A stretch of 51,392 nt of DNA from Burkholderiales bacterium (GTDB lineage Bacteria > Pseudomonadota > Gammaproteobacteria > Burkholderiales > Burkholderiaceae_E): the NCBI GenBank assembly GCA_947487165.1, contig CANKWX010000022.1, forward strand, positions 1 to 51,392, in the 5' to 3' direction. Shown here piece after piece: positions 42,870-51,392 of the stretch (position 1 is the stretch's first letter; each line of letters begins with the position of its first letter). The notes beneath the pieces are model-generated. The model saw only the letters and a list, made by a program, of their open reading frames with translations. It was not told the DNA's origin and ran no database searches. The position numbers were made by a program, and so were the translations under genes.

Positions 42870-43311
42870 TGCGGTCGATGCGGTCCTCGATCGTGGCATC
42901 GCTGCCGCCTTTCCACTCGAGCACCTGCAACACCACACCTGAGGCATCGCGCGGGCGCAGCACCACTTCGCTGCGATTGCTGAATTCATCGCGCAAGGGA
43001 ATCTTGTAGCCCTTGCCTTCGACTTCACTGATGAACTCGGCAAGGTTGTCGACTTCCAGCCCCATGTGGTGCAGCCCTTCGCCGTGCTTGTCGATATGCT
43101 GGTTGATGAAGCCATCGGCTTCGAGCGACTGCACCAGCGACAGGACGTTTTCGCCGATCTGCATGTAGGCGACCTTCACCATGCCGGCCTTCTCGCGCAG
43201 GACTTCGGTGCGGATATGGACCGCGTTGAGAAGCTTCTTGTACTGTTCGGTCGCCTGATCGGCATCGCGCACTGCGATGGCTACGTGGTCGATTCGTTTG
43301 ATGCTCGCCAT
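42838..43311 (-). CDS. VOC-family protein (methylmalonyl-CoA-epimerase-like)
   Basis: 157 residues from the ATG at 43311, with GAGGAGA before it. The first VOC strand RIDHVAIAVRDADQATEQYKKL and the second IDKHGEGLHHMGLEVDNLAEF carry His residues in the usual metal-ligand positions (DHVAI and LHHMG), and the late ligand is in VLQVLEWKGG. Size and the HHMGL sequence resemble methylmalonyl-CoA epimerase. A role in acyl-CoA epimerisation fits the CoA-linked context but the substrate is not proven. Confidence 0.88.
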   Translation of the reverse strand: MASIKRIDHVAIAVRDADQATEQYKKLLNAVHIRTEVLREKAGMVKVAYMQIGENVLSLVQSLEADGFINQHIDKHGEGLHHMGLEVDNLAEFISEVEGKGYKIPLRDEFSNRSEVVLRPRDASGVVLQVLEWKGGSDATIEDRIDRINKLQNQPEH

Positions 43312-43389
43312 GGCGTGTCTCCTCGGTTTCTGGGCGGGGCAAGTATAGTCGCAGGCATAAGTACGATATGACGACATCAGGAGACGACG

Positions 43390-44580
43390 ATGAGCTATGA
43401 CGCCCCCTTCGCAGGTCTGAAGGTCATCGACCTCAGCCAGGGCATTGCAGGACCCTATTGCGCCATGCTGCTCGCCCAGCAGGGGGCGCAGGTCATCAAG
43501 GTCGAGGGGCCGGGAGACGGCGACTGGAGTCGCGTGCTCGGTGTCAGATATGGCGACCATTCGGCGTTTTCGATCATCGGCAATCTGGGCAAGCGCAGCG
43601 TGGCCATCGACCTCAAGAATGACGAGGGCAAGGCGGTTTTGTGGCGCCTGATCGAAGGCGCGGATGTGTTCATCGAAGGTTTTCGCCCGGGCGTGATCAA
43701 GCGACTCGGCTTCGATTACGACGCGGTCAGCGCGCGCGAGCCGCGAATCGTCTACCTCTCGATTTCGGGATTCGGTCAGAGCGGGCCCCTCGTCGGGCGG
43801 CCTGCAATGGATCCGGTGCTGCAGGCATTTTCCGGGCTGACCGGCGAGAACCACGGCGAAGACGGCATTCCGCATCGCGTGCCGACGATTCCGGTCGACA
43901 TGGTCACTGCGCTCTATTCCTTCCAGGCGATGTCGTCGGCGCTGTATGCGCGCCGTGACGAGCCGCGCGGCCGATACCTCGATTCAAGCCTGATGCAGGG
44001 CGCGGCCGGCATGCAGGCGATCCGGATGATGTCGTCGCTGCTCGAAGGCGGCGTGGTGCGCCCGGGCGGCTCGCCGGCGGGCATCTTTCGCACCGCGGAT
44101 GGCTGGATATCGGTGACCACGATTCTTGATCGTGACTGGTTCGCGCTGTGTGAGGCAATCGATCGGCCCGATCTGGCAGAGCAGGAGCGATTCAAAAAAG
44201 TCGCCGACCGGCACGCCCAGGACGAGGAGCTCATGACCATGCTGAGGTCGCTGCTGATCACGCAAACCACGGCTCACTGGTCGCAACGGCTGGCCAAGGC
44301 CAGCGTCATGCACGAACGTGTCAATCGTTATGCCGACTTCGTCAAGGAGCCGCAAGCGATCGAAACCGGCCTGTTTTCGTGGCTGTCGCAGCCGGGCCTG
44401 ACGCGCACTGTACCGGTGGCGAATTTGCCGGGCATAAAGCGTTTTGAGGATGGCACGCCGGCGGCGACCGCACCCACCGTCGGGCAGCATACCGCCGAGG
44501 TGCTTGGCGAATGCGGCTATGACGCGGCACAGATCGCCGATCTCGCCACGCGCGGTGTGATTGCGGTTGCCAGGGACTGA
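43390..44580 (+). CDS. CaiB/BaiF-family (class III) CoA-transferase
   Basis: 396 residues with a strong ribosome-binding site (CAGGAGACGACG). Class III features: LKVIDLSQGIAGPYCAMLLAQQGAQVIKVE, DLKNDEGKAV, FIEGFRPGVIKRLGFDY and the catalytic Asp in RPAMDPVLQAFSGL. The C-terminal part is the second domain of the interlocked dimer. It moves CoA from one acyl-CoA to a carboxylate. It shares an operon with the iron-containing alcohol dehydrogenase 2 bp downstream. Confidence 0.93.
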   Translation: MSYDAPFAGLKVIDLSQGIAGPYCAMLLAQQGAQVIKVEGPGDGDWSRVLGVRYGDHSAFSIIGNLGKRSVAIDLKNDEGKAVLWRLIEGADVFIEGFRPGVIKRLGFDYDAVSAREPRIVYLSISGFGQSGPLVGRPAMDPVLQAFSGLTGENHGEDGIPHRVPTIPVDMVTALYSFQAMSSALYARRDEPRGRYLDSSLMQGAAGMQAIRMMSSLLEGGVVRPGGSPAGIFRTADGWISVTTILDRDWFALCEAIDRPDLAEQERFKKVADRHAQDEELMTMLRSLLITQTTAHWSQRLAKASVMHERVNRYADFVKEPQAIETGLFSWLSQPGLTRTVPVANLPGIKRFEDGTPAATAPTVGQHTAEVLGECGYDAAQIADLATRGVIAVARD

Positions 44581-44582
44581 TC

Positions 44583-45773
44583 ATGAGCGTCGATCACACG
44601 CAGCTGTCTGCGGGCACGTTTTTCATGCAGGCTCAGGAGCAGGTGGTCTTCGGTCGCCCCGCCGCGCAGGCGGTCATGGAACAGGTCGAGCGAATGGGTG
44701 CGCGGCGGGTGTTCCTGACCTCGGGGCGCACCCTCGGCAATCTGGATGACGGGCCCTTGCAGCGTATCCGCCAGGCGCTGGGCGATCGTCATTGCGGCAC
44801 CTGGTCGCGGATTCGGGCGCACAGCCCGCGCGAGGACGTGATCGACGGCGCGCTTGCGGCGCGTGAGGCCGGTGCCGATCTGCTGGTGGCAGTCGGTGGC
44901 GGCTCGGTGATCGATGCCACCAAGGCGATGCTGATGGCGATCTGGATGGGACTCGATGCGCCCGCCGACATGGCGCCTTATCGCAATAATCAGCCGCCAG
45001 GCGAGGCTCGTCCGGTCGAGGCGCCGATCGGTGCGGTCAGGATGCTCGCGGTCTCGACGACCTTGTCGGCTTCCGAGTTCACGCCTAATGCCGGGGTCAC
45101 CGAGTCGCAGACGCACACCAAGCAGTCCTACAGCCATCGTCTGATGGTGCCGGTGACCGCCATCCTCGATCCGCAGGCAACACTCGATACGCCGCTCGAT
45201 CTGCTCTTTAACACCGCGATTCGTGCGGTCGACCATGCAGTCGAGTCCTTCTGTTCGCCCAGGGCCAATCCGGCCACCGAACCGCTGTCGCTTCAGGGCT
45301 GGCGTCTGCTCGCACGGTCATTGCCGGTGATACAGGACGATCCGACCGATCTTGATGCACGCCTTCAGGCGCAATTTGGGATGTGGCAGGCGATTGCGGG
45401 CTCAGTGGCCGGCGCCAGGACCGGTGCCAGCCACGGCATCGGCTACGCGCTGGGCGCGACCTTCGATATCGCCCATGGGCACACTTCCTGCGTGATGCTG
45501 CCTGCGGTCCTGCGGTGGAATGCCGCGGTCAATGCCGACCGGCAACGCCTGCTGTCCGAAGCGGTCGGGCAGCCCGATGTGCCGGCGGCTGATCTGGTGG
45601 CGGCACTGGTCGCGAGGCTTGGCCTGCCTGGGTCGCTTCGGGAAGTGGGCGTCGGCCGCGAGCATTTCGCCGATATCGCCAAGCGCGCTCTGGTCTATGT
45701 GAACCTGCGGGATAACCCGCGGACGATCACCGGTATCGAGGAGGTGATCGAGATCCTCGAGCTGGCGGTCTGA
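44583..45773 (+). CDS. Iron-containing alcohol dehydrogenase / maleylacetate-reductase-like
   Basis: 396 residues. Family markers: VVFGRPAAQAVMEQVERMGARRVFLTSG, the nucleotide site AVGGGSVIDATKAM and the metal region RAVDHAVESF with GASHGIGYALGATFDIAHGHTSC, in which the Asp and the three histidines bind iron (or zinc). Maleylacetate reductases and hydroxyacid-oxoacid transhydrogenases share this layout. It starts 2 bp after the CoA-transferase stop and ends 7 bp from the end of the convergent nitroreductase gene. Confidence 0.92.
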   Translation: MSVDHTQLSAGTFFMQAQEQVVFGRPAAQAVMEQVERMGARRVFLTSGRTLGNLDDGPLQRIRQALGDRHCGTWSRIRAHSPREDVIDGALAAREAGADLLVAVGGGSVIDATKAMLMAIWMGLDAPADMAPYRNNQPPGEARPVEAPIGAVRMLAVSTTLSASEFTPNAGVTESQTHTKQSYSHRLMVPVTAILDPQATLDTPLDLLFNTAIRAVDHAVESFCSPRANPATEPLSLQGWRLLARSLPVIQDDPTDLDARLQAQFGMWQAIAGSVAGARTGASHGIGYALGATFDIAHGHTSCVMLPAVLRWNAAVNADRQRLLSEAVGQPDVPAADLVAALVARLGLPGSLREVGVGREHFADIAKRALVYVNLRDNPRTITGIEEVIEILELAV

Positions 45774-45780
45774 TCCGACT

Positions 45781-46611
45781 TTATCGCAGGTCAAACTTCT
45801 GACGGCGCACGAATCGGCCCCAGTCATCGCGTTGAGGTGACTCGTACTGTTTTGCTTTCTCATCGGACCAGGTCTGCGCTGCCGGTGAGCCTGCAGGCCG
45901 CCGGCTCAACTGTACCGCCAGATAGCGCGAGTCGAAGGAGTCGATGAGCGCATCGGTGCGACGCTCTTCGAACCGGTCCTGGTGCAGTGTGGCCTCAAGC
46001 GGCAGGCGCGGGCTGATCGAGCGCGCCTGCAGCGGCCATCCGATGCACAGGCCAGCCAGCGGAAAGACATGCTCGGGCATTGCAAGGAGGGTCGCCAGTT
46101 CCTCGGCCTGGTCGCGCAGGACGCTGATCGGGCAGCAGACCATGCCGACTGCGCTTGCTGCGCGGATGAAATTCATCATGACGAGTGCCGCATCGACGGC
46201 CGGATTGAAAAAACCATCGAGGTGTTCGTTGGTGAAGGCTTTGCCCCGACGCTCGAAAATTCGTCGAAATCGCCGTCCGTTGCCGCAAAACAGCAGCAGG
46301 GCGGGAGCGGTCTTCATCCAGGGCATCGATGGCACCAGCGACTCGACCGCCAAGCGCACAGCCGAATCACGGATGTCGACGATATCGGCCTGCTGCAGAT
46401 AGCTTTTTGTGGGGGCGCTCAGTGCGCAGGCAGCGAGCAGCCTGACCAGATCGGCGTCGACCGCTCGCTCGGCCCATGCCCGATGGGTTGCCTGGCTTGC
46501 CATTTGCAGCAGCTGGTCAAGCCCTTCGAGTCCGGGCGGTATCGCCACCTCTTCACCGAATCGCGCTGCGAGTGCCTGCGTCAATGCGTTGAGTGTGTTC
46601 TCGTCGTTCAT
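45781..46611 (-). CDS. Nitroreductase-family protein
   Basis: 276 residues from the ATG at 46611. The FMN-binding fold pattern is seen in LAACALSAPTKSYLQQADIVDI, GFFNPAVDAALVMMNFIRAASAVGMVCCPI, and LPLAGLCIGWP-like text FPLAGLCIGWPLQ. Such enzymes reduce nitro groups, quinones or enals with NAD(P)H. A C-terminal extension (SDEKAKQYESPQRDDWGRFV) is common in the family. It is divergent from the DUF2059 gene, with 89 bp between starts. Confidence 0.88.
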   Translation of the reverse strand: MNDENTLNALTQALAARFGEEVAIPPGLEGLDQLLQMASQATHRAWAERAVDADLVRLLAACALSAPTKSYLQQADIVDIRDSAVRLAVESLVPSMPWMKTAPALLLFCGNGRRFRRIFERRGKAFTNEHLDGFFNPAVDAALVMMNFIRAASAVGMVCCPISVLRDQAEELATLLAMPEHVFPLAGLCIGWPLQARSISPRLPLEATLHQDRFEERRTDALIDSFDSRYLAVQLSRRPAGSPAAQTWSDEKAKQYESPQRDDWGRFVRRQKFDLR

Positions 46612-46700
46612 GGTGAAGTCATCCTGTCGATATTGGGCGTGAGGTAATCTTGCGCATCCCAACTGTCGGCCGTCCATACCGGACCCAGGATCAACTCACG

Positions 46701-47288
46701 ATGAAAACTCAGATTCGCACCCTTGCTGCGGCATTCATTCTGCTTGGTGTGGCGACTGCGCCTGCCATGGCTCAATCGAAGAAAGAGCTCGTCGACAGGA
46801 TCGTCCTGCTTCAGCAACCGGGAGTCGAGGCGATGGCTCGCAGTATGGGCGAGCAGCCTGCTGCCCAGCTGGTCATGCAGGCGCGTCAGATCATTCAGAA
46901 CGTTCCTGCTGACAAGCGCGATGCAGCGGTCAAGAACATTGACGCTGAGCTGAAAAAGTATGGCGATGATGTGGTGCCCCTGTTGCGTGATCGGGCGATC
47001 AAGATCGCGCCGACGATCATCGGGCCGGAACTTGACAAGAATTTCAACGAAGCCGAACTCAAGCAGCTGATCGACTGGCTCGAGTCCCCGGTCATCAAGC
47101 GATTTCAGGATCTGACGCCGAATATTCAGCGCTCGTTGTCAGAAAAGCTGGTGAACGACACCCGTGCGCAGGTCGAGCCCAAGCTGACTGCGCTTGAGGC
47201 GGCGATGGCCAAGCAGCTTGGTGTGACACCCAACAGCAGTGGGCCGGCACCGGCCGCATTGCCCGGCAATCGCGGCGGCTCGAACTGA
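46701..47288 (+). CDS. DUF2059 exported protein
   Basis: 195 residues from the ATG at 46701. A signal peptide ends at ATAPAMAQ-SKKEL, so it is periplasmic. The mature part is helical and charged: DRIVLLQQPGVEAMARSMGEQ, ALKQLIDWLESPVIKRFQDLTP, then a Pro/Ser/Gly-rich tail (NSSGPAPAALPGNRGGSN). The ELKQLIDWLESPVIKRF pattern is typical of the DUF2059 family. Function unknown. Confidence 0.85.
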   Translation: MKTQIRTLAAAFILLGVATAPAMAQSKKELVDRIVLLQQPGVEAMARSMGEQPAAQLVMQARQIIQNVPADKRDAAVKNIDAELKKYGDDVVPLLRDRAIKIAPTIIGPELDKNFNEAELKQLIDWLESPVIKRFQDLTPNIQRSLSEKLVNDTRAQVEPKLTALEAAMAKQLGVTPNSSGPAPAALPGNRGGSN

Positions 47289-47393
47289 GTCTGATCGAGC
47301 TTCAAGGCTGAGTCCTCCGATGGGCTCAGCGCCTCACTGTCCGGGCAGTATCCACCCCCAGCGCCAGAGCCTGTATCAATCCGAGGAACCGCG

Positions 47394-48188
47394 ATGACTG
47401 AACCCACCGTACTGATCGAGAAGTCCCCCGAGGGCTACGCCGTGATCACCCTCAATCGACCGGGTGCAATGAATGCCTTGTCGCGTCAGCTTCGACAGGA
47501 ACTGGCCGAGGCGATCGATGCAATGCAGGCCGATCCGGCTGTCCGAGTCCTGATTCTGACCGGCGCCGGTCGCGCATTTACCGCCGGTCTCGATCTGAAA
47601 GAGCTCGGCATCAAGGGGCTCAAGGGCGATGCAGCGGCGCAATCGATGCAGGAAGCAGTGCAGGTGGGCGATCCGGTGAAGTCCATCGGCCGCTTCACCG
47701 GCCCGGTGATCGGCGCAATCAATGGCGTTGCGATTACCGGTGGTTTTGAGCTCGCGCTCGCCTGCGATGTGCTGCTCGCCTCGTCCGAGGCCCGGTTTGC
47801 CGATACCCACGCCAGAGTGGGCGTGATGCCCGGCTGGGGCCTGTCCCAAAAGCTCAGCCGGATCATTGGTATCTCGCGCGCGAAGGAACTCTCGCTCACC
47901 GGCAATTTTCTGGGCGCCGATCAGGCTATGGCCTGGGGATTGGTCAATCGCGTCGTGCCGCCCTCCCAATTGCTGGCGCAGGCGCGGGCTTTGGCCTGCG
48001 ACATGCTGTCGGTCCTGCCCCATATGCTGGTGGCCTACAAGAAGGTCATCGACGACGGCTATGCAGTCTCATTTTCGCAGGGCATGGCGATCGAGCGTGA
48101 GCGGGCCGATGCCAACAATGTTGCGGTCAGCGCCGAGGACATCGAGGCGCGACGTGAAGCCGTCCGGGCGCGCGCCCACAGTCAGTAA
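47394..48188 (+). CDS. Enoyl-CoA hydratase/isomerase
   Basis: 264 residues. Crotonase-fold motifs: ITLNRPGAMNALSRQL, GAGRAFTAGLDLKELG (oxyanion hole), IGAINGVAITGGFELALACDVLLASSEARF (second oxyanion half and hydration site) and MPGWGLSQKLSRIIGISRAKEL. In the catalytic pair region of classical hydratases, the two glutamates are at GxE (here GGFELAL) and near P-G-x-G/ G-x-x-x; the second is Trp-Gly here (GWG), so a hydratase, isomerase or related activity is possible. It starts 105 bp after the DUF2059 gene. Confidence 0.92.
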   Translation: MTEPTVLIEKSPEGYAVITLNRPGAMNALSRQLRQELAEAIDAMQADPAVRVLILTGAGRAFTAGLDLKELGIKGLKGDAAAQSMQEAVQVGDPVKSIGRFTGPVIGAINGVAITGGFELALACDVLLASSEARFADTHARVGVMPGWGLSQKLSRIIGISRAKELSLTGNFLGADQAMAWGLVNRVVPPSQLLAQARALACDMLSVLPHMLVAYKKVIDDGYAVSFSQGMAIERERADANNVAVSAEDIEARREAVRARAHSQ

Positions 48189-48374
48189 GCCTCGAACAGG
48201 CGGTTCGCTGCGCATGGCTGACGCGATGAAGGCGCGGCTGGCCAGTCTTTTCGACTGATCCGACTCGTACCCGCACCCGCTCGAAAGCGCGGGAAGATGT
48301 ATCGTGACGCCTGCCCGACAGGCAAGTCCGATAAAAAGTATTTTTTCAAGACTGAAATTTGAACTGAGACTGTG

Positions 48375-49784
48375 ATGCTGCAGATCATCAAAAAGGTTTT
48401 CCGTCTCGTACTGACCGTGACAGTTGCATGCTTGTATACGGGTCTTTTGTCGGACGCCAATCGCGCCTATGCGGGTAAGGCTGATAACTATCAGATGCAT
48501 CTGACGGTCGATCGCTCGACACCCGAGCGATGCCTGACTTTCTTCCTCAATGCGACCAGTGATGTGGAGGGCGTGATGGAGCGCCTGAAGATGCAGCACG
48601 AGCAGGAGAAGTCCTGGAGGTATCCGCAACCGATTGATACCGAGCGCAAGCGGGTTAATTTTCTGATGTCCGAAATCCTCGACAGCATGGACCTGAGCGA
48701 GGTGCCGCAATGGTCACGTCAGTCGATCGGCACCGGAACCGCTTTCATGATCAGAGAAGTCCTGCGCCTGTCGAATGTCAAGGCCGACACACCGCTGCGC
48801 AAGCTCAAGGACGACCTCTGGGTCGTGCCGGGAACCTATCTGCAGATCGGCCGAATTCAGGAAGGCATGCGCATGGGCGATGTCGTTTTTACTGCCGAAA
48901 CCGTCGCGCATGTCCCGGCGCTCTATCGCAAGATCATTGCGACAAAACCGAAGGAAGAATTCAATGTTTTCAAGTTCTACACCGAGAGCCCGGGAGGGGT
49001 AATGCCGCCGGTATGGGCGGGGGTGTTCTTTGCGCTGCCCGGTTTCTGGCTGGCGTCGTATGGCACCAATACTGTCTGGCAGTGGACGGTCTTTGGCGTG
49101 TGCCTGCTTGCCATGTTTGTTGTGCCCTATCTGCTGAGGCGTCTGTTTCGCAAAGGTGCGCCAAGAGTGCTGGGCGTCGCAGTACTCACGATGGTCTTTG
49201 CACGGTTGGGCGATTATGTCTCGATCGATCTGGGCAGCCTCTCTTCTCTCGGTGCCACGATCGGGACGATGATTTTTACGATCGTTTTTTACCTTGCGCT
49301 CAGTCTGACGGCATTCATGTTGAGCGAAACGCTCGCCACCAACTACATGAGGATTGCTCACCTCAGCGCGAATACACTCGACTCAAGCATCATCCGGCTC
49401 TTGTGTCGCGTCGGCGGGGTCTTCGCATCGCTCGGCATCATCATTTATGGCCTTCACACCGCCGGATTTCCGGTCATGGGTATCGTGGCCGGCCTGGGTG
49501 TCGGTGGCCTCGCGTTTGCCTTGGCAGCGCGGCCCACACTTGAAAATCTCCTGGCGGGTGTTGTGATCTACCTCGATAAATCGATCAAGGTTGGCGATCA
49601 CATCGAGTCGTCGGAAGTCGAGGGGGTGGTTGAAGACATCGGGATGCGGTCGACTCGTATCAGGGGTTCTGACGGCACGCTGATCAGCGTCACCAACGCC
49701 GATATGTCCGCCAAGATCATCCGTAACAAGACCATGCGGATCACGCCGCGCGCCGATGACTCGATCGGTCAGATTCCGACTTAG
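48375..49784 (+). CDS. MscS-type mechanosensitive channel with short C-terminus
   Basis: 469 residues from the ATG at 48375; a GTG at 48372 is in frame directly before. An N-terminal signal or membrane segment (LVLTVTVACLYTGLLS) and a large region of about 200 residues probably periplasmic are followed by four membrane segments. The last is the MscS pore helix GLGVGGLAFALAARPTLENLLAGVVIYLD, then the beta domain KVGDHIESSEVEGVVEDIGMRSTRIRG. The reading stops about 20 residues after SVTNADMSAKIIRN, where channels normally carry a 90-100-residue C-terminal alpha/beta domain; so the C-terminus is lost or was never needed. The gene is preceded by an AT-rich region with a 78-base ribosome-binding-site-poor gap. 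Confidence 0.85.
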   Translation: MLQIIKKVFRLVLTVTVACLYTGLLSDANRAYAGKADNYQMHLTVDRSTPERCLTFFLNATSDVEGVMERLKMQHEQEKSWRYPQPIDTERKRVNFLMSEILDSMDLSEVPQWSRQSIGTGTAFMIREVLRLSNVKADTPLRKLKDDLWVVPGTYLQIGRIQEGMRMGDVVFTAETVAHVPALYRKIIATKPKEEFNVFKFYTESPGGVMPPVWAGVFFALPGFWLASYGTNTVWQWTVFGVCLLAMFVVPYLLRRLFRKGAPRVLGVAVLTMVFARLGDYVSIDLGSLSSLGATIGTMIFTIVFYLALSLTAFMLSETLATNYMRIAHLSANTLDSSIIRLLCRVGGVFASLGIIIYGLHTAGFPVMGIVAGLGVGGLAFALAARPTLENLLAGVVIYLDKSIKVGDHIESSEVEGVVEDIGMRSTRIRGSDGTLISVTNADMSAKIIRNKTMRITPRADDSIGQIPT

Positions 49785-49811
49785 CAGGCTCGTTCCAGGC
49801 GCAGTCTCAGC

Positions 49812-50690
49812 CTACGACCTTGTCACCCAGTCAATGACCAGACGGTTGACAGTCTCTGGCTGCTCAAGTTGCAGGAAGTGACCTGCGTCATCGACGATTC
49901 TGATCGTTGCCCAGGGACACAGGTCGCGTGCCGATTCGGCGACTTCCACGCCGATGCAGCCGTCATTGCGGCCATGCAGATAGAGCGTCGGTTGCGTCAG
50001 TTCGCCTCTGCCGAGCGTCTGTATCGCGTCGTAGTGGTCAGTGTGCGGGGCGTCGCCGAGCGACGCCCGGTAGTACTGCAGTGCGGCCGCGAGGTGTGCC
50101 GGGTCACGAAGGCAGGCTTTGCAGTTTTCGGCGTCGACCGCGCCATCGAAGCCGGGTGACCAGTCGCGCCACAGCATGTCGATGAAAGCGAGATCGTTGG
50201 CAGGCACGACCTTGTTCGACAACGCATGCTGAAAATAAAACATGTACCAGCTGCGCTTGGTCTGCTCAAGGTTGGTCGCGAAGGCTCTGCCCATGGCATT
50301 GCCTGGCGGCACGGCCATGCCGACGACACGCTTCCATCGCCGGGGCTCGCTGGCCGCCGCACCGTAGACGCTCGGTGCGCCCCAGTCATGCCCGATGATG
50401 ACCGCGTTCTCGTCTGCCCCCAGCGCCTCATGCAGTGCATTGGCATCGGCCGACAGCGCGCCGGTCTGGTACATGCCGTCAGGTGCGACCGATGTCGGCG
50501 CATACCCGCGCATAAAGGGCGCCACCGCCCGAAAGCCGGCGGCAGCCAGCTCGGGCAGCAAATGACGCCAGCTGTGGGCCGAGTCGGGAAAGCCATGCAG
50601 GCAAAGCGCGAGCGGTCCGGTGCCGGCTTCGATGCAGCGGAAGGCGATGCCGTTCGCAGTCAGATTGAGGGGGTTGATCTGAGGGGTCAT
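49812..50690 (-). CDS. Epoxide-hydrolase/dehalogenase-like alpha/beta hydrolase
   Basis: 292 residues from the ATG at 50690. Oxyanion motif LCLHGFPDSAHSWRHLL, PFMRGYAPTS and nucleophile IIGHDWGAP with Asp102 identify the epoxide-hydrolase/haloalkane-dehalogenase branch; the late acid-histidine region is DDAGHFLQLEQPE. Two Trp of the halide site type cannot be assigned, so epoxide hydrolase is slightly favoured. It converges on the channel gene with 27 bp between ends and diverges from the adhesin-E-like gene. Confidence 0.88.
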   Translation of the reverse strand: MTPQINPLNLTANGIAFRCIEAGTGPLALCLHGFPDSAHSWRHLLPELAAAGFRAVAPFMRGYAPTSVAPDGMYQTGALSADANALHEALGADENAVIIGHDWGAPSVYGAAASEPRRWKRVVGMAVPPGNAMGRAFATNLEQTKRSWYMFYFQHALSNKVVPANDLAFIDMLWRDWSPGFDGAVDAENCKACLRDPAHLAAALQYYRASLGDAPHTDHYDAIQTLGRGELTQPTLYLHGRNDGCIGVEVAESARDLCPWATIRIVDDAGHFLQLEQPETVNRLVIDWVTRS

Positions 50691-50793
50691 GGTGTCGGTA
50701 AGAATCGTGATGGACAGGTTGCGAAGAGGGGGCGAAGAGGGGGCGGGGAACAATGCAGGCAGAATCCAGTTTGCCGTCACACACGAGGAAACG

Positions 50794-51180
50794 ATGAGGC
50801 CATTATTGCTGCTGACGTTGCTGCTGTTGCTGGCGCCCCCGCCAGCCTTGGCCGAGTGGACCCGAATGGACGGTAATGCCACAACCACCATCTATACCGA
50901 CATGGGTGCGATCCGCAAGAGCACGGATGGTCGACAGGCCCCCTTCATGATGGATCGCAGCACGCCCGACAGCGAAGGCGTGCGCTCGATGATCGATGTC
51001 TACGAGTTCGATTGCGCAGGAAAGCGGGTGCGGCTAGTGCAGAGTACTGATTTCAAGGGCGCAATGGGAACTGGCGCAATTGTTTCAGCCAACCGCACAC
51101 CACTCGAATGGAGTGATGTCCTGCCCGCAACGCGACTCGATGTGTCATTGAAGTCGGTCTGCAAAGCCCCGCTCAAGTGA
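50794..51180 (+). CDS. Secreted adhesin-E-like (surface-adhesin E domain) protein
   Basis: 128 residues from the ATG at 50794, with GAGGAAACG before it. A leucine-rich signal peptide (LLLLTLLLLLAPPPALA) ends before EWTRMDG. The mature domain ATTTIYTDMGAIRKSTDGRQAPFMMD, then YEFDCAGKRVRLVQS, is the pattern of the small adhesin-E-like domain seen in many proteobacterial secreted proteins. Two cysteines (FDCAGK and SVCKAP) may form a disulfide. Function is unknown, probably envelope-related. Confidence 0.8.
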   Translation: MRPLLLLTLLLLLAPPPALAEWTRMDGNATTTIYTDMGAIRKSTDGRQAPFMMDRSTPDSEGVRSMIDVYEFDCAGKRVRLVQSTDFKGAMGTGAIVSANRTPLEWSDVLPATRLDVSLKSVCKAPLK

Positions 51181-51208
51181 CTCGAATTTTTGTGGAGTGC
51201 AAGGCAAG

Positions 51209-51392
51209 ATGGCCGACAGCCTGACCGATTTCCTAGAGGTTTTGCCCTCGCATTCGCTTGCGATTGATGATGAGCATGGGCGCTGGACCGTTGGCGATCT
51301 GCAGTCCGAGTCCCGGCGTCTGGCCTGCGGCCTGCGAGCGCTCGGTATCGGGCCGGGCGATCGTGTCGCCTTGTGGCTGCCCAATATCCCGC
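51209..51392 (+). CDS. AMP-binding acyl-CoA synthetase-like protein (5' end only)
   Basis: From the ATG at 51209, 61 codons are visible before the window ends. They read ...DFLEVLPSHSLAIDDEHGRWTVGDLQ, then SRRLACGLRALGIGPGDRVALWLPNIP, the classic N-terminal start of adenylate-forming enzymes, where a regular pattern of a first strand (WTVGDLQ), the helix with LACGLRALGI and the GDRVALWLPN strand occurs. The substrate cannot be inferred from this piece. Confidence 0.8.
   Translation, partial: MADSLTDFLEVLPSHSLAIDDEHGRWTVGDLQSESRRLACGLRALGIGPGDRVALWLPNIP

Noticed and set aside
47305-47330. Hairpin GCTGAG / CTCAGC between the DUF2059 and enoyl-CoA hydratase genes as a terminator
   Set aside because: Only six pairs with an 11-12-nt loop and no U-tract afterwards.

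Overview
The window is a chromosome segment of a GC-rich, metabolically versatile proteobacterium. It is most likely a betaproteobacterium of the Burkholderiales. The pointers are a Bug/TctC-type binding protein, a CaiB/BaiF CoA-transferase, several acyl-CoA enzymes, a LivHMGF-type operon carrying its own acyl-CoA ligase, and a Zur-type zinc locus. I saw no rRNA, tRNA or CRISPR array.

Left part (1-5890): a PAS-GGDEF-EAL protein running off the left edge, an AT-richer block with a GNAT-like gene, a hybrid histidine kinase and an acyl-CoA dehydrogenase that ends at a strong bidirectional terminator. 5933-12581 (minus) is one operon: LivH, LivM, LivG and LivF-like proteins, a long-chain-type acyl-CoA synthetase and a binding protein, apparently for uptake and CoA activation of an organic acid. 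12670-25850 holds an exonuclease/GIY-YIG nuclease, a histidine phosphatase, a membrane-anchored hydrolase, a non-canonical Nramp protein, an orphan ABC ATPase next to an arylsulfatase with a variant active-site motif, a TctC protein with a small hydrolase, and a single-chain biotin-dependent acyl-CoA carboxylase.

The main discovery is at 27825-28697. A GrdB-like (glycine/sarcosine/betaine reductase selenoprotein B family) gene is interrupted by an in-frame UGA at 28311-28313, exactly at the first position of a U-P-V-C redox motif. A 7-bp stem-loop with a 5-nt loop follows at bacterial-SECIS distance. It reads as one 290-residue selenoprotein, not two short ORFs, and follows a 3-hydroxyisobutyrate-dehydrogenase-like enzyme and a metallo-beta-lactamase-fold hydrolase.

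Directly downstream (28698-31285) is mobile DNA: a decayed integron (an integrase gene with an amber codon and a large internal deletion, a likely attI point, a lipoprotein cassette with a recognisable attC, and a second cassette with a 5'-truncated PPOX-fold gene), then a short tyrosine recombinase between 17-bp inverted repeats. Next, 31286-37577 (minus) is a compact zinc locus read as zur, a tiny membrane peptide, znuC-, znuB- and znuA-like genes, and then a DUF2796 / LolD-like ATPase / FtsX-like permease / DUF3299 block resembling the Vibrio Zrg zinc-uptake system. A palindromic candidate operator lies before zur.

The right part (37907-51392) returns to host-like catabolic genes: quinone oxidoreductase, glutathione S-transferase-like protein, several alpha/beta hydrolases, EamA transporter, VOC protein, CaiB/BaiF CoA-transferase, iron-containing alcohol dehydrogenase, nitroreductase, DUF2059 protein, enoyl-CoA hydratase, a shortened MscS-type channel, an adhesin-E-like secreted protein and the start of an AMP-binding enzyme. 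Gene spacing is very tight throughout, with many ATGA overlaps and convergent 3' overlaps.
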